Below, in pieces: positions 58,091 through 64,000 of a stretch of DNA of 64,000 nucleotides; position 1 is the first letter of the stretch, and every line of letters starts with the position of its first letter. The stretch spans positions 1,550,001 to 1,614,000 of the forward strand of contig CBDEGI010000004.1 in NCBI GenBank assembly GCA_965237575.1. The letters are read 5' to 3'. A program made the translations under genes and the position numbers. Origin of the DNA: JAKZVK01 sp965237575. GTDB taxonomy: Bacteria > Acidobacteriota > Terriglobia > Bryobacterales > UBA6623. The notes under the pieces are model-generated. The model had not been told where the DNA came from. It made no database searches and saw only the letters and a list, made by a program, of their open reading frames with translations.

Positions 58091-59125
58091 TTACGGGTGA
58101 GGCTTCGGTTGGGGCAAGAGTTTGTCGTTCGAGTCTTCGAGCCAGTGACGTGGGTGGGTCAGGTTTTGGGGGAGTTTGGTGCTCTTGTTACCACGGGCGG
58201 AGTTGAGTTGGCGTTGGGTGAGGTTTATGACGTTGCTGAGGTTTGCACCCGCGAGGTCCGCCCCTTCCAGGTGTGCTCCTCCAAGATCTGCCCCCTCCAG
58301 GTGGGCGTGCTGAAGGTCCGCCCGTTCTAGGTAGGCTACTAGAAGGCTCGCCCCTTCCAGATGGGCGTCGCTGAGGTAGGCACCCTCCAGGCGGGCCTGA
58401 CCTAGATTCATACCTGCCAAGTCAACTGCACCGAGAATGGTGCTCCGGAGATCGGCAAAGGTTAGGCTGAGGCGACGTCGGGCCTTGTGGTCTTTGGCTG
58501 GGACGCGCTTGATGAAAAGCTCGAGAAGGGCTCGGATATCGGCTGATACGTGGCGAAGCCCGGGCACCTCGGTTGCAGGTTTCTGAGTGATAGGCGCTTG
58601 CGGTTCAAACCGCGAGGCGTTCACGCGGAAGTAAGCTGTAAGGACATCCATGACCGTCCAGAAGTAATCTTCGGAATCTCGGGCGATGTGATCGAGGGCG
58701 GCGATGGCGCCAAGGCGAATCTCAAGTTTGGGGTCGTGATTATCGCCGACGCCGAGTTGGTTGATGGCGCGCGTGAAGCGCTCGGTGATTTGGCCTTTTT
58801 CGGCGATCCTGGACTGTTGAAGAGCGGCCTCGGCGGTCCGTTGAGTTGCGATGGCGGATTGGTGCATGGCCCAGGAACGATAGCCTAGGAAGACAAGGGC
58901 AATGGCGCCGCCGATGCCCAGGACAACGGACCAATGGGTGCGGAAAACCTCGTTTTCGACAGTTCGGCGGCGGAGTTCAAGTTCAGTGACGAAGCCGGTG
59001 GCGGAGGGAGGTTTAGGCAGGATTTGTAAGAAGTGCTCTGCGGCGATTCCGAGGAGGAATGCGGCGAGGCCGATGGCGAGGTATCTTAGGGCGCGGCGGT
59101 AGTTCTGCTGGAGCCAGTGGAGCAT
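58091..59125 (-). CDS. membrane-anchored pentapeptide-repeat protein
   Basis: A 344-residue protein with two membrane helices near the N-terminus ('YLAIGLAAFLLGIAAEHFL' and 'VVLGIGGAIALVFLGYRSW'), a helical region (about 90-190) and a C-terminal pentapeptide-repeat domain (about 225-305; A(D/N)LxG-type units such as 'LERADLQHAHLEGADLGGAH'). The middle part ('RFTRAINQLG' and 'LEIRLGAIAALDHIARDSED') is a widespread signalling-associated pattern in such proteins. The gene is divergent from the TPR gene at 59267, with a 141-bp gap, which suggests they share control. Its function is not known. Confidence 0.85.
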   Translation of the reverse strand: MLHWLQQNYRRALRYLAIGLAAFLLGIAAEHFLQILPKPPSATGFVTELELRRRTVENEVFRTHWSVVLGIGGAIALVFLGYRSWAMHQSAIATQRTAEAALQQSRIAEKGQITERFTRAINQLGVGDNHDPKLEIRLGAIAALDHIARDSEDYFWTVMDVLTAYFRVNASRFEPQAPITQKPATEVPGLRHVSADIRALLELFIKRVPAKDHKARRRLSLTFADLRSTILGAVDLAGMNLGQARLEGAYLSDAHLEGASLLVAYLERADLQHAHLEGADLGGAHLEGADLAGANLSNVINLTQRQLNSARGNKSTKLPQNLTHPRHWLEDSNDKLLPQPKPHP

Positions 59126-59266
59126 ACGTTTTGGGAAGACCGTGACCCATGATAGTGGGCGGGTGTTGCGGGGGCAAGCGGATCAGGTCCTTGATGGTGT
59201 TTGGTCCTATGGCTGCAACAGGTTGTAACACAACAGGGCGAGAGATAATACGGTCGGTGGGCCGCC

Positions 59267-61204
59267 ATGTCCCCTGCTGAATACATCGAGGTTCTTCGCG
59301 AACTGGGCTTCAACTGGGGGCCGCCGGCCGTTGCGTTCCTGCTGGTTTCGCTAGTCATTTGGGTCCGCTGGAAGCGACGCTATCGGAAGCTCACCAAACT
59401 GCTGCTCAACTGGGAAGTGGCCGCTACGGTCGTTTTGTGTCTGGTCGGGCTGTTCCTCTTCTACGAATACTGGGGCCTGCCGGAAGCCTTCTCCGAAGAC
59501 GAGATTGGCATCCTGGTCGCGGAAGTCCCAAACGACCCGGACCGCAAACAGCAGCAGTCGTATGCCCTAGAGATCCTGTCGCGCATCGAGAAAGCTCCCG
59601 ACCTCGTGGAGCATGTAAGGGTTCGGCTCCTGGAACGGCCTCTGTCTACCAACGACCAGCACGAGGAAGCCAAGCGCATTGGACGGCGTCTGGGAGCGAC
59701 GTTCGTCCTACGCATCATTCCGGTGGTAGGTGGCCATAGGGTCCGGCTTTCGATCGTGGACCAGCCGAGACTGTTGCAGGAAGAAACCGGCCTTGGGCGT
59801 GTAACCCAGGCTCAACTTGCGGAGCCAGAGCATCTCGAACTGCCCGGCGATGTGGCGCTGCTGGCGCGCTGTGTCCTGGCATTGTCTCTTTATCGGGAGG
59901 AGTCCTACGGCCCCGCCGCCGCCCATTTCCAGGAAGTCCTCGAAGCGGCTGAACTCGCCCCTGGGGCGCCTCCGAAGGAGGATCTGCACGTCCTTCTTGG
60001 AAACGCGCGCTACCGGCTGGGCGCCTACCGAAAGGCGGCCATTGCCTATCGGGCGGCGCTGGTGCTTCGCGAGGACGATCCCATGATTCTGAACAACCTC
60101 GGACTTGCCCTCTCGGCTTCGGCAGATTATTCCGAGGCCGAGCCGCTGTACCAACGCGCCCTCGCCATCAGCGAAAAGGCGCTGGGGCCCGACCACCCCG
60201 ACACCGCCACCAGCCTCAACAACCTGGCGTTGCTTTACAAGAGCCAAGGGCAGTACGAGCAAGCCGAGCCGCTGTACCAGCGCGCCCTCGGCATCCGCGA
60301 AAAGGCGCTGGGGCCCGACCACCCCGACACCGCCACCAGCCTCAACAACCTGGCGTTGCTTTACAAGAGCCAAGGGCAGTACGAGCAAGCCGAGCCGCTG
60401 TACCAACGCGCCCTCGGTATCCGCGAAAAGGCGCTGGGGCCCGACCACCCCGACACCGCCACCAGCCTCAACAACCTCGCTGCGCTCTACGACAGCCAAG
60501 GGCAGTACGAGCAAGCCGAGCCGCTGTACCAACGCGCCCTCGGTATCCGCGAAAAGGCGCTGGGGCCCGACCACCCCTCCACCGCCACCAGCCTCAACAA
60601 CCTCGCTGCGCTCTACGACAGCCAAGGGCAGTACGAGCAAGCCGAGCCGCTGTATCAGCGCGCCCTCGGCATCAAAGAAAAGGCGCTGGGGCCCGACCAC
60701 CCCTCCACCGCCACCAGCCTCAACAACCTGGCGTTGCTTTACAAGAGCCAAGGGCAGTACGAGCAAGCCGAGCCGCTGTATCAGCGCGCCCTCGGCATCA
60801 AAGAAAAGGCGCTGGGGCCCGACCACCCCTCCACCGCCACCAGCCTCAACAACCTGGCGTTGCTTTACAAGAGCCAAGGGCAGTACGAGCAAGCCGAGCC
60901 GCTGTACCAACGCGCCCTCGGCATCCGCGAAAAGGCGCTGGGGCCCGACCACCCCGACACCGCCCACAGCCTCAACAACCTGGCGGGGCTTTACAAGAGC
61001 CAAGGGCAGTACGAGCAAGCCGAGCCGCTGTACCAACGCGCCCTCGCTATCTGGGAAAAGGCGCTGCCGGGTCATCCAAACGTGGCCACTTGTCTTGAGA
61101 ATTACGCCGACCTGCTGGGACAGATGGGCCGTGACGACCAAGCGGCGGAGATGAGCGAGCGGGCCAAGGCCATTCGTGGTCAGCGGGCGGCCGGCGGGCA
61201 GTGA
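59267..61204 (+). CDS. membrane TPR protein with 42-residue tandem repeats
   Basis: A 645-residue protein: two N-terminal helices ('AVAFLLVSLVIWVRW' and 'VAATVVLCLVGLFLFYEYWG'), a TolB-like alpha/beta region (about 80-180; 'IGILVAEVPNDPDRKQQ', 'RRLGATFVLRIIPVVGGHRV'), a spacer with ordinary TPRs, and seven nearly identical 42-residue kinesin-light-chain-type TPRs (about 290-600; unit 'ATSLNNLALLYKSQGQYEQA' then 'EPLYQRALGIREKALGPDHP'). TPR-10/12 arrays usually bind peptides. The ATG at 59267 is clear. It is divergent from the pentapeptide gene; both are membrane-anchored repeat proteins and may work together. Confidence 0.9.
   Translation: MSPAEYIEVLRELGFNWGPPAVAFLLVSLVIWVRWKRRYRKLTKLLLNWEVAATVVLCLVGLFLFYEYWGLPEAFSEDEIGILVAEVPNDPDRKQQQSYALEILSRIEKAPDLVEHVRVRLLERPLSTNDQHEEAKRIGRRLGATFVLRIIPVVGGHRVRLSIVDQPRLLQEETGLGRVTQAQLAEPEHLELPGDVALLARCVLALSLYREESYGPAAAHFQEVLEAAELAPGAPPKEDLHVLLGNARYRLGAYRKAAIAYRAALVLREDDPMILNNLGLALSASADYSEAEPLYQRALAISEKALGPDHPDTATSLNNLALLYKSQGQYEQAEPLYQRALGIREKALGPDHPDTATSLNNLALLYKSQGQYEQAEPLYQRALGIREKALGPDHPDTATSLNNLAALYDSQGQYEQAEPLYQRALGIREKALGPDHPSTATSLNNLAALYDSQGQYEQAEPLYQRALGIKEKALGPDHPSTATSLNNLALLYKSQGQYEQAEPLYQRALGIKEKALGPDHPSTATSLNNLALLYKSQGQYEQAEPLYQRALGIREKALGPDHPDTAHSLNNLAGLYKSQGQYEQAEPLYQRALAIWEKALPGHPNVATCLENYADLLGQMGRDDQAAEMSERAKAIRGQRAAGGQ
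60181..61060 (+). repeat. seven 126-bp tandem repeats in the TPR gene
   Basis: The block GCGCTGGGGCCCGACCACCC recurs every 126 bases (at about 60179, 60305, 60431, 60557, 60683, 60809 and 60935). Units differ at few sites (KSQ/DSQ, IREK/IKEK, DT/ST), in mosaic fashion. The period equals 42 codons, so gain or loss of units keeps the frame. Confidence 0.95.
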
Positions 61205-61676
61205 ACGGGATCCGGGGAGGGGGCGGTCGTTCCCCCGGGTTGGCACCCGGGGGTAGGATTGAGGCGCCGCTGCGCGGCTTGGGAATCCGGACACCGAATC
61301 AATAGGGGGTGGATTATCGGTGTCCGTGTTGCGGACGCCTTCGTGCAGCGTGCCGTCACGCCAAGGGGGGGTCGTGTCGGATGCGGTGCAGAGGGGCAGG
61401 GGTTGAGTCGCCCCTTTCAGGGCTCGGGCCGGAGGGTGGGTTGGTTTCCCAGGGTTGACACCCTGGGCTTTTATTTGGGGCGCCCCCTTCGGGGGCTTTG
61501 TTTGTCTTTGCGGAGGAGTTGGCGGCGGTTCATGCCTCACGAGTATAGCCGTAAGGATCGTGATTCGTGTTTCGTGATTCGTGATTCGTGTGGCCCAACC
61601 GCCGAGTCGCTGAGCCAGCCTCATCTTTGATCTGCCCGAGTCGATATGGAATTCGGAGACGCGACTCCGAACCCAT
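61205..61676. other. intergenic region with hairpins and simple repeat
   Basis: About 470 bp. It holds a CCCCCGGGT-tggc-ACCCGGGGG hairpin (61232-61253), a terminator (61448-61475), a GCCCCC/GGGGGC hairpin after it, and at 61559-61590 an 8-base CGTGATTC-type simple repeat also found at 57085-57115. No ORF of quality is present. Confidence 0.55.
61448..61475 (+). terminator. intrinsic terminator downstream of the TPR gene
   Basis: Stem CCCAGGGT/ACCCTGGG (61448-61455 with 61460-61467), loop TGAC, followed by CTTTTATTT. It is about 240 bp after the TPR gene. The stem is related to the hairpin at 61232-61253, so it may also be a repeat copy. Confidence 0.65.
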
Positions 61677-62447
61677 ATGCCTGCAACCGATACGCAATCA
61701 CCCGCCGGTGTCGTCCGCTGGGAAGAGTTCCAGAGGAAAGGCCCGCCCGCTGCATCGAAGAAGCTGCTGGGCCAGGAGTACCAGGAGCTCAAGTTCACGC
61801 TGCACCGCAAGCTGCTCGACAAGATCAACCTCGAGGCGCTGGCGTCGATCGAGACGCAGCGGCTACGCAACGAGGTGCGCACCGCCCTGACGGCGCTCAT
61901 GGACAGCGAGCAGACGCTGCTCAGCGCCGTCGAGCGGAACCAGGTCATCTCCGAGGTGCTCGATGAGGTGTTCGGGCTGGGTCCGCTCGAGCCGCTGCTG
62001 AACGACCCGTCGGTCAGCGACATTCTGGTCAACACGCACGCCCAAGTCTACGTCGAACGCAATGGCTGTCTGGAGCTGACCGCCGTTACGTTCAAAGACG
62101 ATAGCCACCTGCTGCGCATCATCGACAAGATCGTCTCCCAGGTCGGCCGCCGCATCGACGAGTCGTCGCCGATGGTCGACGCCCGGCTGCCGGATGGCTC
62201 GCGCGTCAATGCGATCATTCCGCCGCTGGCCGTGGACGGTCCGCTGGTGTCGATCCGCCGTTTCGGGACCGACAAGCTGCTGCCGCAGGACTTGGTCGAG
62301 AAGCAGTCGATGACGCAGGGGATGATGGAGCTGCTGGCGGCGGCGGTCAAGTGCCGCCTGAACGTCGTTGTCTCGGGCGGTACGGGCTCCGGCAAGACGA
62401 CCTTGCTCAACGCCCTGTCGGCCTTCATTGGGCAGCAATATACTTGA
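61677..62447 (+). pseudogene. cpaF: CpaF/TadA-type secretion ATPase, cut after Walker A
   Basis: The first 250 residues of a CpaF/TadA ATPase of Tad pilus or type II/IV-like secretion. The N-domain ('LHRKLLDKINLEALASIE', 'LGPLEPLLNDPSVSDILVN'), the 'VYVERNGCLELTAVTF' strand, 'SQVGRRIDESSPMVDARLPDG' (quoted in part: 'GRRIDESSPMVDARL') and Walker A 'VSGGTGSGKTTLLNALSAF' are all normal. At about 62429 the sequence stops matching: instead of the expected 'PxxERIVTIEDxxEL' it has 'GQQYT' and a stop. Walker B, the Asp and His boxes and the second half are gone. The new DNA carries a toxin-antitoxin-like operon and a transposase. It is likely inactive. Confidence 0.9.
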
Positions 62448-62480
62448 CAAATCCAAATGCAGGGGGGGCGCCTCAGGGAG

Positions 62481-62639
62481 TCAGGTAGGTTTCTTGGCCC
62501 GCCTCTTCTGCCTCAGCCGCTTCTGCCGAGCCTCTTCCTTCACTAGCACAGCTTTCGGAACTCTCAGGGCGGTTCGGAACGCGCGATCTAACCTCTCCCA
62601 AGGTGTGTCTCTGGGCTGGGGGCTAGTCTTCTTCGTCAT
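62481..62639 (-). CDS. small basic protein, third gene of the Panacea operon
   Basis: A 52-residue, strongly basic protein, start at ATG 62639 ('MTKKTSPQPRDTPWERLDRA') and ending in a helix with repeated Lys/Arg ('EEARQKRLRQKRRAKKPT'). It overlaps the end of the upstream 98-residue gene by 17 bp in another frame, so translational coupling is likely. I do not recognise a family. It could be a nucleic-acid-binding accessory or just a conserved small ORF; no other evidence for expression is available. Confidence 0.5.
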   Translation of the reverse strand: MTKKTSPQPRDTPWERLDRAFRTALRVPKAVLVKEEARQKRLRQKRRAKKPT

Positions 62640-62919
62640 CTTGGCTTGGCTCAACAAAGATTACCGTAGCCGTAGAGTCATCAAATACGAACCAAATCCT
62701 CAGTTCCGGCACCTCAGATACCTTGAAGGTTCTTGCCATACGAAGACTTGATCCGTACAACTCAGGGAACCGTTCCGGGCTGTTAGACAATGCCCATTCA
62801 ACACCAGCAAGAGCCTCGTCCAATCGTTCGTAGTCAACCCGAAGGCGATCTACCACTTCTTGGCAGGCCGCTTCGTAGACGACCGTTCTACCCGTCCAAG
62901 TACCCATGCTCTCCTGCAA
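62623..62919 (-). CDS. small protein, candidate toxin paired with the Panacea-domain gene
   Basis: A 98-residue protein (94 if started at the second ATG, 62907). The end 'ELRIWFVFDDSTATVIFVEP' looks like the last strands of a RelE/ParE-type toxin fold, and the helical middle ('VVDRLRVDYERLDEALAGVE') fits such folds. The match is at pattern level only. It overlaps the 3' end of the Panacea-domain gene by 20-32 bp. In known PanAT pairs a Panacea-domain antitoxin accompanies diverse toxins; this gene is therefore the natural toxin candidate. Confidence 0.6.
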   Translation of the reverse strand: MQESMGTWTGRTVVYEAACQEVVDRLRVDYERLDEALAGVEWALSNSPERFPELYGSSLRMARTFKVSEVPELRIWFVFDDSTATVIFVEPSQDDEED

Positions 62920-63448
62920 TCTCTAAGCCCCGCTCAATCTCTGCTGCCGTTAACGGCCTGTTGTTGATGAACACAGACTCATAGGGGACGGTCTCACCGT
63001 CGCGGGCATACCTCCACCCTCCCCACCGATGACTCTTGTGGCTCGTCTCGGCAGCCGTGAATTCTTCAAAGCGCTCAATCACGTAATCGACGATGGAGAT
63101 CTCATCGGCGGAGAACAGTTCAAGCTGCGGGTCAGCCAAGTTGACGGGCTTCTTGCTGATATACCCTCCTAGGACACGACCGTGCTGCATGGCAAGTTCT
63201 CCGGATTCCTGCATGCCGTCCAAAACCGGCTTCATCCGGCGGGGGGCAGGACCCCACGGCAACCTCTGGTACTCGACGCCGGTAACAGGTGTCCCTGTGT
63301 TCGCGTAGTGGATAAAATCCGCAAAGTACAGGATTTTGTTGAGCTTTGTCGAGCCGAATCCCTTGTGGTCGGCGCACTTCTGGCTGATGTAGAGGATCAG
63401 TTGCTTGAGCTTCTCCTCATCCTGGTCGAACTGGCGTAGACTCCTCAT
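62888..63448 (-). CDS. Panacea-domain (SocA/DUF4065-like) antitoxin
   Basis: A 186-residue protein with a strong Panacea/SocA-domain signature: 'GSTKLNKILYFADFIHYANT' (the usual 'KLxKLLYFAD'), 'VTGVEYQRLPWGPAPRRM' (usual 'Y.....GPV') and a hydrophobic C-terminal part. The ATG at 63448 has GGAGGGA six bases before it; the frame is open 15 codons further. It heads a leftward three-gene operon with overlapping genes. Panacea proteins act as antitoxins or adaptors that neutralise very different toxins. The whole operon lies on the foreign side of the cpaF break. Confidence 0.85.
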   Translation of the reverse strand: MRSLRQFDQDEEKLKQLILYISQKCADHKGFGSTKLNKILYFADFIHYANTGTPVTGVEYQRLPWGPAPRRMKPVLDGMQESGELAMQHGRVLGGYISKKPVNLADPQLELFSADEISIVDYVIERFEEFTAAETSHKSHRWGGWRYARDGETVPYESVFINNRPLTAAEIERGLEIAGEHGYLDG

Positions 63449-63615
63449 GGTCCCTCCCTTCCCCGCAAAAATAGACGAATAAAAGGCGAACACAGTTTCA
63501 GGTCTACCTTACAGTACCGCATAGCGCTCTGCGAATGTCAACACAGAAGTTGCCTTGGGCCACCCCCTAAAGTCGATTAGCGCTTGCGGGGTCTGCCTCT
63601 TGGCCGGTCTCGCTT
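63449..63615. other. gap between the Panacea operon and the transposase gene
   Basis: About 170 bp, noticeably poorer in GC than the flanks around 63470-63540. It must contain the promoter of the leftward operon and the 3' end of the transposase transcript. No inverted repeat end was identified. Confidence 0.35.
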
Positions 63616-64000
63616 TCAGCACTGGCCGGCGTTGCCGGTGAGTTGCTTGAACGTCACGCGCTTTCCGAGGATGCCAGCTACCGCGATGCCGAACCGCTCA
63701 CGATCGTTCAGTTTGCGGCTGTTGAAGCGGTACACTTGCTCATCGAGGTACCGGAACAAGTGAAATGGCTCGACACTAACATAAGTCCCATTGATGCAAC
63801 GCTTTAGAAGGCTCCAGAAGTTTTCCATGCCGTTCGTGTGGATCTTTCCGTCCACGTACTTTACCGCATGGTCGATCACGCCATGCTCGAACTCGTTCAG
63901 ACCGTCATACGATTTCAGTGCGTCCGTGTAGAGTGAAGAGCCAGCCTCAACATGCTTACGAACTTCGGGCTGAAGAGCGCGTTTCTTGCGGTTCGGGACG
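63616..64000 (-). CDS. ISXO2-like (IS1595-family) transposase, C-terminal part
   Basis: The last 127 codons of a transposase that runs off the right edge. Readable blocks: 'SSLYTDALKSYDGLNEFEHG' (second catalytic Asp of the ISXO2-like DDE domain), 'HTNGMENFWSLLKRCINGTY' and 'HLFRYLDEQVYRFNSRKLND' (usual 'HL.RYLDEF.FRFN.R'). The frame is open to the window end. It differs from the IS1595 transposase at 29580, so it is a separate element. It may belong to the insertion that cut cpaF and carry the Panacea operon as cargo. Confidence 0.9.
   Translation of the reverse strand, partial: VPNRKKRALQPEVRKHVEAGSSLYTDALKSYDGLNEFEHGVIDHAVKYVDGKIHTNGMENFWSLLKRCINGTYVSVEPFHLFRYLDEQVYRFNSRKLNDRERFGIAVAGILGKRVTFKQLTGNAGQC

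Noticed and set aside
60181..61060. Regularly spaced repeats as a possible CRISPR array
   Set aside because: Units are contiguous at 126 bp without variable spacers, and they translate as TPRs.
59708..62035. 775-codon open frame on the minus strand across the TPR gene
   Set aside because: It mirrors the 126-bp repeats of the real TPR gene; the reverse frame is open only because the repeat unit has no stop there. No family similarity.

Overview
The window is a high-GC chromosomal stretch from a Gram-negative, aerobic, heterotrophic bacterium, most likely an Acidobacteriota member. This placement is inferred from gene content: a Ser/Thr kinase fused to a TolB-like propeller, a PVC-type haem-binding c-type cytochrome, a TonB energy transducer, many secreted beta-helix, CHRD, phosphatase and amidohydrolase proteins, and palindromic repeats between genes. 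No rRNA, tRNA or CRISPR array was found.

Layout. 1-8.1 kb: start of an Nramp-like transporter, an exported M20 amidohydrolase, a HigBA/NadTS-type toxin-antitoxin pair with a frameshifted toxin, a malate synthase-like enzyme, a secreted beta-helix protein and a frameshifted DUF418 membrane protein. 8.1-14 kb: TPR protein, purple-acid-phosphatase-like enzyme, enolase-superfamily dehydratase and TIGR01777 epimerase. 14-20 kb: a repetitive secreted protein, a FecR-domain protein and a small surface-glycan group (DegT aminotransferase, FemAB-like acyltransferase, GT4). 20-28 kb: cold-shock protein, a 5'-truncated sugar isomerase, the kinase-propeller protein, two PepSY-type membrane proteins, and a nucleoside hydrolase overlapping a beta-helix protein gene.

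28-38 kb is an insertion hot spot. A secreted beta-helix gene carries a 275-bp MITE and an IS1595-family element. A CHRD-domain gene carries an IS1380-family element and a second copy of the same MITE, which I see as identical. Removing each insert plus one target duplication restores both reading frames. A frameshifted PhoD phosphatase, a HicBA pair, a non-canonical Nramp transporter and an IS1380 remnant lie between them.

38-57 kb is mostly housekeeping and exported metabolism: amidohydrolase, PNPOx-like protein, alkaline-phosphatase-superfamily enzyme, MFS transporter, sigma-54-type regulator, a predicted exported kinase-fold protein, PcrA helicase, APC permease, orphan antitoxin, GT2, PVC-type cytochrome and TonB. 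57-64 kb holds a small conserved protein with a terminator in its leader, a divergent pentapeptide-repeat/TPR pair (the TPR gene has seven 126-bp tandem units), and a CpaF/TadA ATPase cut just after Walker A. The DNA at the cut carries a Panacea-type toxin-antitoxin-like operon and an ISXO2-like transposase that runs off the end.

Five single-base frameshifts, most next to G/C runs, suggest either active gene decay or residual base-calling errors; reads are needed to tell which.
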